Notes: generated by a model from the letters alone, not told the origin. DNA of 5,902 bases from an uncultured Verrucomicrobiales bacterium (GCA_937901085.1 CALCHQ010000066.1:1-5902), one strand, 5' to 3'. Shown: positions 1-5,902, numbered from the stretch's first letter. Translations and numbers: made by a program.

Positions 1-708
1 CGTCACCCGCCGCGCGCCGCCGGTCTTGCTGTGGCGGGGCAGAATGTAGATGGCCCGCTCCTGCAAATCCACCTGCTCCCAGGTGAGCCGCGCCACCTCA
101 TGCGGGCGGATGCCGGCATACAGCATCATGCCCACCGCCGCTGCGCAGCTGCCGCTCTGGTAGGTCTCTGCCGTGGTGGTAATCTGCTCAATCTCCTGCG
201 GTGTCAGAATCGGCACCTGCTGCTCCACCACGCGCGGCGCTTCCACACGCGCCACTGGATTTGCATCGCACCAGCCTCGCTTCACCGCCGTGCCGAATAC
301 CCCGCTCAGGATTAAGCGCGCCTTCTGCCGCTGCCGCGGCGTATCAAATGCCTGTTCGATATACTCCGCGCACTCCTTCGGCGTGATGCTTCGCACCCGC
401 CGCCGCGCCAATCCCGGACACCGCCTCATGAATCGCCGCGTGAAATAGCGGAAATCATACACCGTTCGTGTCCGCCTGTCTCTCCGTGCCCCCAGCGCAG
501 CTTCCACTGCCTTTTCAAATGAAACTGTACGCTCCTGTTGACGTAGAGCTTCATCTCCGGCTGTAAGACACTTCAAGGCTCGTTTTACTTTTCCTCGTCC
601 AATCTTGAGGGCAGTGCAGGCAAGCTGAGCCGCGGCCAGTGATGGTACACCTGTGCTTTTCAGCAAGGTCAAAGCTGCAAAATCGTTTTCAGTTAATTCT
701 ATTCTCAT
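1..708 (-). CDS. Tyrosine recombinase (phage-integrase family), C-terminus cut off by the window edge
   Basis: Site-specific DNA recombinase that would cut and rejoin DNA through a tyrosine nucleophile. The reverse strand reads open for 236 codons from ATG at 708 to base 1. Residues 1-57 are a basic N-terminal extension. Residues about 60-155 look like the helical core-binding (SAM-like) domain, ending in the typical 'GVFGTAVKRGWCDANPVARV'. The catalytic domain starts near 165. YAGIRPHEVARLTWEQVDL (197-215) carries the first catalytic arginine (Arg201), and HSKT (227-229 region) carries the likely beta-hairpin lysine (Lys228). The H-x-x-R box and the tyrosine lie outside the window, so activity cannot be confirmed. 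The start is chosen because an in-frame TGA lies a few codons upstream with no other ATG; no clear Shine-Dalgarno is seen. It is divergent from the adhesin gene, and its start is 12 bp from the left arm of the inverted repeat. I infer that it inverts that element; an integrase of a mobile island is the alternative. Confidence 0.93.
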   Translation of the reverse strand, partial: MRIELTENDFAALTLLKSTGVPSLAAAQLACTALKIGRGKVKRALKCLTAGDEALRQQERTVSFEKAVEAALGARRDRRTRTVYDFRYFTRRFMRRCPGLARRRVRSITPKECAEYIEQAFDTPRQRQKARLILSGVFGTAVKRGWCDANPVARVEAPRVVEQQVPILTPQEIEQITTTAETYQSGSCAAAVGMMLYAGIRPHEVARLTWEQVDLQERAIYILPRHSKTGGARRVT

Positions 709-719
709 GTTCAGTCTGC

Positions 720-734
720 TTTCGGAATCCGTAA
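720..734 (+). repeat. Left arm of 15-bp inverted repeat
   Basis: TTTCGGAATCCGTAA is the exact reverse complement of 861-875. Matching stops on both sides (719 against 876, and 735 against 860). The arm contains the odd palindrome CGGA-A-TCCG (723-731), a possible recombinase or regulator recognition core. It lies 12 bp from the recombinase start codon. Confidence 0.93.
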
Positions 735-739
735 GTCAA
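734..739 (-). promoter_or_regulatory. Mobile -35 box (TTGACT) carried at the edge of the invertible element
   Basis: Read on the minus strand, 739 to 734 is TTGACT, matching five of six bases of TTGACA and preceded by GC. Its last base belongs to the left arm, and the same base exists in the right arm, so the hexamer is rebuilt intact after inversion. In the given orientation, 17 bp downstream on the recombinase side is GACTGA (716-711), which is not a -10 box, so it appears idle here. Confidence 0.6.
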
Positions 740-791
740 GCACACAAACTGTTTTATTTCGAGAAAATTACAGCACCCGGTACATCGTTTC

Positions 792-820
792 ATTATATGC
801 TAGGGGAACGGTCTTATGAG
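792..820 (-). promoter_or_regulatory. Possible promoter facing the recombinase gene, inside the invertible element
   Basis: The minus strand carries a perfect TATAAT (797-792). A weak -35, CTCATA (820-815, three of six), lies 17 bp upstream. Transcription would begin near 785 and read into the recombinase with a leader of about 77 nt. Because it lies inside the element, inversion would turn it toward the adhesin. A consensus -10 in AT-rich DNA can arise by chance, so confidence is limited. Confidence 0.4.
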
Positions 821-839
821 CTGTTATTATCTAAACAGC
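820..839. repeat. Small inverted repeat (GCTGTT / AACAGC) inside the invertible element
   Basis: GCTGTT (820-825) and AACAGC (834-839) are perfect complements around an 8-base AT-rich centre. There is no T-tract on either strand, so a terminator is unlikely. It overlaps the upstream side of the possible recombinase promoter, so an operator for a dimeric regulator is conceivable but unproven. Confidence 0.3.
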
Positions 840-860
840 AGACCTAATCAACGCAGCCTA

Positions 861-875
861 TTACGGATTCCGAAA
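861..875 (-). repeat. Right arm of 15-bp inverted repeat
   Basis: TTACGGATTCCGAAA pairs perfectly with 720-734 in inverted orientation. It ends 42 bp before the adhesin ATG. After inversion it would occupy most of the 17-bp spacer between the -35 and -10 boxes, so a recombinase bound here would compete with RNA polymerase. Confidence 0.93.
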
Positions 876-878
876 ACG

Positions 879-884
879 TAAAAT
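879..884 (+). promoter_or_regulatory. Fixed -10 box (TAAAAT) of the adhesin promoter
   Basis: TAAAAT matches five of six bases of TATAAT and lies outside the invertible element, 33 bp before the adhesin ATG. In the given orientation nothing resembling TTGACA sits 16-18 bp upstream. After inversion TTGACT would lie exactly 17 bp upstream. Transcription would then start near 891 and give a leader of about 26 nt. Confidence 0.58.
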
Positions 885-899
885 AGATTCAATATCAAA

Positions 900-911
900 A
901 GAAAATTTTCT
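900..911. repeat. 12-bp perfect palindrome just upstream of the adhesin start
   Basis: AGAAAATTTTCT is its own reverse complement and ends 6 bases before the ATG, where a Shine-Dalgarno would be expected. No convincing GGAGG-like site is present. It would lie in the transcribed leader if transcription starts near 891. Confidence 0.5.
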
Positions 912-917
912 CAAGCT

Positions 918-929
918 ATGAAGCTTCAT
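918..929. repeat. 12-bp perfect palindrome containing the adhesin start codon
   Basis: ATGAAGCTTCAT begins at the start codon and is its own reverse complement. Together with 900-911 it makes two 12-bp palindromes 6 bp apart over the translation start. As RNA it could form only a short 4-bp hairpin with an AGCU loop, so a structural role is uncertain. Confidence 0.45.
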
Positions 930-3900
930 CTTCCTCTCTTCATCCGTAAGTCAGTTCTTGCTTGCATGCTTGCGCTCAGCAGTATCGCTACCACTGTGGT
1001 GAGCGGTACCATGGTTGCAGGTAGTGCCATGTGGGCCATCTCCAATGTTGCAGCAGAGGCTCAGGAAGAAGTCCAAACCGTCACTATTACTGATAATGAG
1101 GATGGTCGGTTGACAACTACACCAGCAGGTTCGCTCATCATCATGAATCTGCAGGGAACTTCAGCCGGAAGATGGCTGGTCGGGCCAGGAACCACGCACA
1201 ACGTGCTGGCCGATGTGCAGATTGATTCTCTGAGTATTACGGACGGTTCCACCAGTGCAACATACCATTTTACCGGAGATATTACGGGAGACGGTGTGTT
1301 TGAGCGCACGAGTAATGCCAGTGCTAGTAAGCAGACATACGTGTTTACCGGCGATATGAGCCAGTATTCGGGTGAGATGAAATTATTGAAGCAAAACGAT
1401 GCGAGTACCTTCAAGTTCATCGGCAATCAATCCGGCACGGGGGCTATCACGATTGTAGCGGGGAATTCAATTGTGGTGGATGGAGCCACGATGAATAACA
1501 GCTCCATCACTTCTGCCGGTACATTCACGGTGCAAGGAACAAGCTTCATAGCCGGAGATGTGAGCTCCACCGGCACACTGAATGTGAACGGGAAGACAAC
1601 CTTTGCCGGAGATGTCAATTGTGGAGGGGCGCTGCTGGTATCTGAAGATACAGAGATAACCAGCTATGGTGCATTTACCTTCGGCGAAAATGCTGTCATC
1701 AATCTGGCCCGGGCAAACGCTGTAACAGATGCTCAGCGCACACAGACATATACAATCTTTTCATCTGCCGGCACGGGGACGAGCAATTTTTCTGAACTTT
1801 CCATAGCCGACCTTACCGGCCTGGTCACAGCCGGGCGCACATGGAGTTTCAATGCAGATGGCACGTTGGTCGGTGTGCTCAGCAACAACAGTCTGACCCA
1901 CTCGGCAAGTGGTGCTTTTACATGGAATACTACCGCATCCAGCTTCAACAAGGGAGAAGAAACAGTCACTTTCACCCAGGGCGATGATGTCACCTTCACT
2001 GGCACCTCCACCGAGGTCAGCTTTGGAGAGTCTCTCCAGGCCCAGCGAGTCACCGTGGCAGAAGGGGCAGTGGTTGAAATCAATGGAACCTCCGGCTCTC
2101 TCTCGGCTGCTGAAACCATAGTGCATGGGACCCTTTCACTGAACAGAGGCGGGCAAAATGGTGCGTTCACTGGTGCTATCGATGTGTATGGCACGCTGAA
2201 GCTGGCTACAGGTGACGTGACCGGGTGGAGTGACAGCCTGGGTATCAAGTCCATTGATATCTACGAGGGTGGTGAGATGGTTGTAAATACAACCAGCAAT
2301 CAGACGGGCGCCGGCATTGTCATCAACCTGCAGGGCGGCAGCATTTCCGGCGTGGCCAATTCCAATTTCGACCTCGGCTACGGTGGTACTCTTCATGGGT
2401 ATTCCACCATCTCTGCACAGGCTGCAGAAGGAGCCACGGCAGAGCTGCCGACCGTATCTTCCATTACGGGTTGCACCATCACCCTGCGTCAGAATCATAC
2501 CACCATCTCTGTAGCAGAAAATGCCCGGCTGGATATCAGCAGCGGCATATTGGTCAAGGGCAATAAGTCCGATCTGAATGGCGAGGGGGCTGTGCCCTCG
2601 CATCTGCTGGCAGGGCTCGTCAAGACCGGAGCTGGTGAACTGCGCCTGAGCGGAAACAACACCTACACGCAGGCGACAACCGTGGCAGAGGGTACCCTTG
2701 CCCTGGCCGATAGCGCCAGTCTCGTCTCCGCCTCCGTGTCATTGATTTCCGGTACAACGTTTAAATTGGATACCTCTTCGGTATCGGGTATTACATGTTC
2801 AGGCGCTGTAAATGGTTCAGGTTCCATTGTCAAAACTGGTGCCGGTAACGCCACTATCGGCACGATTGGTTCTTCCTTCACCGGCGAAATCGATGTGCAG
2901 ATGGGGACCTTATCTGTTCAGTCCTTCGATTTTGAACAAACCAAATCGGTTTTCATCCACAGCGGTGCCACGCTTGACCTGAATTTGGCCCAGGGGGCAT
3001 CGTATCATCTGCAGACCCCGATAGGCGGGGCAGGCATGTTGCAGAAATCCGGCAGTGGTTCCCTTGATATCAGCGACTTGCCCGATTCCTTCACCGGCGG
3101 CATCTCTTTGCAGGGGGGAACTCTGAAAGTGGGTGATTCGTTACTTGTCAGTAACAATTTTGACTTTGCGGTCGGCACAAATGATGCGGTACTGCTCGGC
3201 TCGCTCACCTTGGGGGACGGTACGCTCTGGCTGAATGCTTCCGGATCCGGCGCGGCGACAAGTCTGAAAGGTTCTGACCTCACTCTGCTTGGCGGCACTC
3301 ATCTGCAGCTCAGCGGTGGCAATGGGGGCGTGTATGATTTGTTTTCCGGCATTACTGCTTTACGAGATAAGGATGGCAACATCATCTCTCTTGATTCCAC
3401 CAACAATGCCGCCGCTAACTATTTTGATATCAATTGCCCTGGCTCCTCATTCTGGGCGGATAGTACCCTGCAGCTTACTTCCGAAGGTACTCTGCAGCTT
3501 GTGCGACATAACGAGCCGGTGAAAAATACTCTTTCGGTGACCAGTCGACTGAGCTCAGCCGCTGACTATCGATATTATAGCAGTATTACCTTTAAGGATT
3601 TGGATTATTCTTTCCAAGGCGGCGCGGTATATGTGGCTTCATCAAGCACTGTTACGCTGAGTAACAACGGTAGCCTGAGCTTCAGTGGAAACACGGCTCA
3701 CCACGGTGGTGCGCTTATGGTTTATGGAAATATAACAGTGCGCGAGAACGGAAGCGTAAGCTTCATCGGGAATTCGGCCTCCGACGGCGGTGCAGTTTGG
3801 GGATACGGAAATATAGTGCTGAGCGACAACGGCAGCTTGAGTTTCAGAGGAAACACGGCAACCAATGGTGGTGCGCTTATGTGTTGGAGAGATACAACAC

Positions 3901-5681
3901 TGAGTGGCAATGGCAGCGTAAGCTTTAGCGGGAATTCGGCCTCCTACGGTGGCACGGTATGTGTGGCTTCATCTGGCGTCATTACGCTGAGCAACAACGG
4001 CAGCGTGGAGTTTGAGGGGAATACGACCTCCTACGGAGGCGGCGCGATTTTGGGGAGCAGCAGCAGTACCATCACGCTGAGCAACAACGGCAGCGTGGAG
4101 TTTGTGGGAAACACGGCTTCCTCCAACGGCGGCGCGATTTCGGGGATCAGCAGCAGTACCATCACGCTGAGCAACAACGGCAGCGTGGAGTTTGTGGGGA
4201 ATACGACCTCCTACGAAGGCGGCGCGATTTATGGAGACTCCTCCAGCAACATCACGCTGAGCAACAACGACAGCGTGAGCTTCGTTGATAACTCCGCATC
4301 TTCCTGCGGTGGTGCAATTAGTGCGGAATCATCAAGCTCACTTACGCTGAGCAATAACAAGAGTGTGAGCTTCATCGGAAATTCAGCTTCGGATTTCTTT
4401 GGTGGCGCGATTATCGGTGATGGAAACATAACGCTGCGCGAGAACGACAGCGTGAATTTCATAGGGAATTCTGCATCCTGGGGTGGCGCGATTTATGAGT
4501 CCGTTGACATCACGCTGAGCAACAACGGCCGCGTGAGCTTCGTCGATAACTCTGCATCTTCCGGTGGCGGCGCGATTTATACAGGAGGCAACCTGAGTAT
4601 CCGGAATAATGATTCGGTGGAGTTCTACCAGAATGCCGAGGTGAGTGGCAATACCTACCGTCTGCGCAGTATCTATGCTTCTGGTGATGAGATATCTCTT
4701 TCCGCAGCGGCGGGGAAGAGTATAACGTTCTACGATTCTGTCTATATCGGCTCCGGCGTTACGGTGAATCTGAATCAGGATTATACCTATCAGGCAGAAA
4801 ACGGCTCCTCTGTCACCATCAGGCAGCAGGGTGATATCATCTTTACCGGTAAGTATACGGAGCAGCACCTGAATGACCTGATGGAAGCAGCCGGTGCCGG
4901 GCGAACTGCCACGGCAGCGGAAATACGCCTCTCCCGCACCACGGTGGTGGATGCCATGACCAATCTCTACGGCGGTCGACTGCGCGTGGAGGAGGGGGCT
5001 ATCTACCAGGGCCAGGGTATCACCGCCATGGAAGGTTCTGGTGCCACGGTGCGAGTGCAGAATGCCGAGCTGAGCCAGGTGGGGTATGACCTGATCTTCA
5101 ACGCCGGCACGGCTCTGGAGGTGGCGGGAAACAGCACCATCCGTGGCAATGTGAGTCTGCTGGCCGACAGCCTGTTCAAGCTGGAGCAGGCGGCGACGCT
5201 GAGCCTTCAGGAAACACTGCAGGCAGATGCTGCGGAACTGACGGTGCAGGGCACAGCCCTGCTGGCGGGCAGTTCCACGCTGAATGCCAGCCTGACCCTG
5301 GCAGATGGCGCTACGCTGGATATGATGAGCCTGGATGCCGGTGCGGTGACTATCAACGGAGCTCTGACCTTAGGTGGTCAGGTGAAGATGGGTGAGTACC
5401 TGCTGGCTGCAGTGGAAGAACTTACCTGTTGGGAACCTGGCCTGGTTCTCTTCACCGGGCTGACGGATCTCGTGCTGCCGGTGGCCGCAAGCGAGCTGGA
5501 AAGCGATCGTGTGCTGGCAAGCTCCGTGTTCAGCAATGTGGTGAATCCCGACCTGTACGTGACCTACCGTGTAGTGGATAACGTGGGCAGCCTGCTGGTG
5601 ATGTATGTGCCGGAACCGGCTACGAGCACGCTGAGCCTGCTGGCGCTTACGGCTCTTGCCTTGCGCCGCCGTCGAAAATAA
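918..5681 (+). CDS. Giant PEP-CTERM surface protein with autotransporter beta-strand repeats and Chlamydia-type Pmp repeats
   Basis: Predicted secreted, surface-anchored beta-helical protein of 1,587 residues, probably an adhesin or surface-layer component. Residues 1-48 form a long signal peptide: basic FIRKS, hydrophobic core from Val13, possible cleavage after AEA near 48. Residues 50-560 are Gly/Ser/Thr-rich with many short beta-strands. Autotransporter-associated beta-strand repeats follow at about 565-598 (VKTGAGELRLSGNNTYT), 638-667 (VKTGAG...MGTLSV) and 706-738 (QKSGSGSLDIS...GGTLKV). Residues 901-1239 hold twelve Pmp repeats, GGA(I/L/V) (one GGTV) alternating with FxxN, as in chlamydial polymorphic membrane proteins. 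Residues 1240-1560 are more beta-helix, including a charged insert IIFTGKYTEQHL near 1307. The C-terminus 1564-1587 is VPEPAT, a hydrophobic stretch and RRRRK, a PEP-CTERM signal for exosortase-type anchoring. No autotransporter beta-barrel is present. The start is the ATG directly before the signal peptide. Transcription probably depends on inversion of 720-875. Substrate or partner is unknown. Confidence 0.93.
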   Translation: MKLHLPLFIRKSVLACMLALSSIATTVVSGTMVAGSAMWAISNVAAEAQEEVQTVTITDNEDGRLTTTPAGSLIIMNLQGTSAGRWLVGPGTTHNVLADVQIDSLSITDGSTSATYHFTGDITGDGVFERTSNASASKQTYVFTGDMSQYSGEMKLLKQNDASTFKFIGNQSGTGAITIVAGNSIVVDGATMNNSSITSAGTFTVQGTSFIAGDVSSTGTLNVNGKTTFAGDVNCGGALLVSEDTEITSYGAFTFGENAVINLARANAVTDAQRTQTYTIFSSAGTGTSNFSELSIADLTGLVTAGRTWSFNADGTLVGVLSNNSLTHSASGAFTWNTTASSFNKGEETVTFTQGDDVTFTGTSTEVSFGESLQAQRVTVAEGAVVEINGTSGSLSAAETIVHGTLSLNRGGQNGAFTGAIDVYGTLKLATGDVTGWSDSLGIKSIDIYEGGEMVVNTTSNQTGAGIVINLQGGSISGVANSNFDLGYGGTLHGYSTISAQAAEGATAELPTVSSITGCTITLRQNHTTISVAENARLDISSGILVKGNKSDLNGEGAVPSHLLAGLVKTGAGELRLSGNNTYTQATTVAEGTLALADSASLVSASVSLISGTTFKLDTSSVSGITCSGAVNGSGSIVKTGAGNATIGTIGSSFTGEIDVQMGTLSVQSFDFEQTKSVFIHSGATLDLNLAQGASYHLQTPIGGAGMLQKSGSGSLDISDLPDSFTGGISLQGGTLKVGDSLLVSNNFDFAVGTNDAVLLGSLTLGDGTLWLNASGSGAATSLKGSDLTLLGGTHLQLSGGNGGVYDLFSGITALRDKDGNIISLDSTNNAAANYFDINCPGSSFWADSTLQLTSEGTLQLVRHNEPVKNTLSVTSRLSSAADYRYYSSITFKDLDYSFQGGAVYVASSSTVTLSNNGSLSFSGNTAHHGGALMVYGNITVRENGSVSFIGNSASDGGAVWGYGNIVLSDNGSLSFRGNTATNGGALMCWRDTTLSGNGSVSFSGNSASYGGTVCVASSGVITLSNNGSVEFEGNTTSYGGGAILGSSSSTITLSNNGSVEFVGNTASSNGGAISGISSSTITLSNNGSVEFVGNTTSYEGGAIYGDSSSNITLSNNDSVSFVDNSASSCGGAISAESSSSLTLSNNKSVSFIGNSASDFFGGAIIGDGNITLRENDSVNFIGNSASWGGAIYESVDITLSNNGRVSFVDNSASSGGGAIYTGGNLSIRNNDSVEFYQNAEVSGNTYRLRSIYASGDEISLSAAAGKSITFYDSVYIGSGVTVNLNQDYTYQAENGSSVTIRQQGDIIFTGKYTEQHLNDLMEAAGAGRTATAAEIRLSRTTVVDAMTNLYGGRLRVEEGAIYQGQGITAMEGSGATVRVQNAELSQVGYDLIFNAGTALEVAGNSTIRGNVSLLADSLFKLEQAATLSLQETLQADAAELTVQGTALLAGSSTLNASLTLADGATLDMMSLDAGAVTINGALTLGGQVKMGEYLLAAVEELTCWEPGLVLFTGLTDLVLPVAASELESDRVLASSVFSNVVNPDLYVTYRVVDNVGSLLVMYVPEPATSTLSLLALTALALRRRRK
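3618..4634 (+). repeat. Array of twelve Pmp-type repeats (GGA[I/L/V] ... FxxN), about 25-30 residues each
   Basis: Within the adhesin, residues 901-1239, GGAV, GGAL, GGAV, GGAL, GGTV and then seven GGAI motifs alternate with FSGN, FIGN, FRGN, FSGN, FEGN, FVGN, FVGN, FVDN, FIGN, FIGN, FVDN and FYQN. Between them runs a conserved TLSNNGSV-like strand. In Chlamydia this tandem motif pair defines Pmp adhesins and forms a beta-helix passenger. Here it sits in the middle of the protein, between other beta-helix repeats. Confidence 0.88.
3981..4250 (+). repeat. Three in-register 90-bp tandem DNA repeats inside the Pmp array
   Basis: Units start at 3981, 4071 and 4161 (a partial fourth at 4251), with an exact 90-bp period encoding 30 residues. 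The first 70 bases of units one and three differ at only three positions by my count. Units one and two share 18 of their last 20 bases. The 4071-4108 and 4161-4198 stretches are identical. This DNA-level identity exceeds that of the rest of the array and points to recent duplication or gene conversion. Confidence 0.85.
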
Positions 5682-5746
5682 GCCAATCGTGTACGACCTG
5701 CCACAGCGGTTTGTAAGGGAGGCTCAATTCTGCCATTTGTTGTAGC

Positions 5747-5767
5747 AGGGGACTTCAGTCCCCTTTT
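5747..5767 (+). terminator. Likely rho-independent terminator of the adhesin gene
   Basis: A 7-bp stem AGGGGAC / GTCCCCT closes a TTCA loop and runs into TTTT (5764-5767), 65 bp after the stop codon. The T-tract is short and is followed by CCC, so termination may be partial. A dispersed hairpin repeat of the genome is the alternative. Confidence 0.6.
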
Positions 5768-5902
5768 CCCAGAAATTCCTGCACTTCTGAAAATCGTAAA
5801 AATTATTTTTCTGCTCTAACCCGCACGAAAACAGGGTACTTAGGGCAGGAATTGAAAAATACTGCACAAAAAAACTCAAAAATACGCTTGACGTTTCGTC
5901 CG
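5768..5902. other. AT-rich intergenic tail, no gene seen
   Basis: Neither strand has a convincing coding region here. The stretch holds A- and T-rich runs (5797-5810, 5867-5880) and ends with a possible -35 box. It is probably the upstream region of a gene beyond the right edge. Confidence 0.5.
5888..5893 (+). promoter_or_regulatory. Possible -35 box (TTGACG) at the right edge
   Basis: TTGACG matches five of six bases of TTGACA and follows an A-rich tract resembling an UP element. Any -10 box would fall outside the window. It shares the heptamer GCTTGAC with the mobile -35 box at 741-735 on the minus strand. Confidence 0.3.

Larger units (their letters stand above)
720..875. other. Putative invertible promoter element (inverton) between recombinase and adhesin genes
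   Basis: A perfect 15-bp inverted repeat encloses 126 bp of AT-rich non-coding DNA between two divergent genes: a tyrosine recombinase and a large surface protein. Arm length, spacing and neighbours match the known architecture of phase-variable invertible promoters in gut bacteria. The element carries TTGACT on the minus strand at 739-734, touching the left arm. On inversion (x becomes 1595 minus x) this lands at 856-861 on the plus strand, 17 bp before TAAAAT at 879-884. As read, 856-861 is GCCTAT, with no match to TTGACA, so the given orientation should be OFF for the adhesin. What is seen: the repeat, the hexamers and the spacing. What is inferred: that inversion occurs and that the hexamers work. 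Confidence 0.72.

Noticed and set aside
31..448. Plus-strand open frames opposite the recombinase
   Set aside because: They are antisense shadows of a high-GC gene; the minus-strand frame has clear tyrosine-recombinase motifs.
653..847. Plus-strand open frame of 64 codons over the intergenic region
   Set aside because: It overlaps the recombinase start and runs through the inverted-repeat arm and element. It has no ribosome-binding site or recognisable motif, and would be broken by inversion.
720..875. Inverted repeat considered as a transposon or IS end pair
   Set aside because: The 126-bp interior has no coding capacity, and I saw no flanking target-site duplication. A MITE cannot be fully excluded, but the promoter geometry favours a switch.
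3618..4634. Regularly spaced repeats considered as a CRISPR array
   Set aside because: The period is about 75-90 bp, the reading frame stays open, and the units encode Pmp motifs; they are protein repeats.
1061..4868. Many minus-strand open frames under the adhesin gene
   Set aside because: They lack initiation signals and family motifs and follow from the stop-poor composition and repeats of the real gene.
5774..5853. 9-bp inverted repeat AATTCCTGC / GCAGGAATT, 62 bp apart, considered as a second invertible element
   Set aside because: The arms are short, matching does not extend, and there is no promoter hexamer at the arm edges. Chance is a sufficient explanation.

Overview
The window suggests a gut-type member of the Verrucomicrobiota, most likely Akkermansia or a close relative. 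The main reason is a 1,587-residue secreted protein that combines a signal peptide, autotransporter-associated beta-strand repeats, Chlamydia-type Pmp repeats and a C-terminal PEP-CTERM sorting tag (VPEPAT, then a short hydrophobic stretch, then RRRRK). From memory, that tail is very characteristic of Akkermansiaceae surface proteins. This is recognition by eye, not a database search.

Layout, left to right. Positions 1-708 on the minus strand encode the first 236 residues of a tyrosine recombinase; its C-terminus lies beyond the left edge. Positions 709-917 are an AT-rich divergent intergenic region. It is bounded inside by a perfect 15-bp inverted repeat (720-734 and 861-875) enclosing 126 bp. 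Positions 918-5681 on the plus strand encode the giant adhesin-like protein. Positions 5682-5902 hold a hairpin with a short T-tract (likely terminator), AT-rich sequence and, at the extreme right edge, a possible -35 box for a gene outside the window.

The most interesting reading is that 720-875 is an invertible DNA switch (inverton) controlling the adhesin. As read here, no -35 box sits at the right distance from the TAAAAT hexamer (879-884) in front of the adhesin; the bases there are GCCTAT. A TTGACT hexamer lies at the far end of the element on the minus strand (739-734), pointing away. Inverting the element on paper brings TTGACT to 856-861, exactly 17 bp upstream of the fixed TAAAAT. 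That builds a good sigma70-type promoter with a leader of about 26 nt. The sequence as given would therefore be the OFF state, and inversion, presumably by the adjacent recombinase, would switch the adhesin ON by joining two half-promoters.

The proposed system has three parts: a dedicated recombinase, a 156-bp switch and a large surface protein. The protein carries 12 GGA/FxxN Pmp repeats, some of them near-identical 90-bp DNA units that could change in copy number. Orientation would set expression, and repeat recombination could vary structure. The inversion itself and the promoter activity are inferences from sequence and have not been observed.
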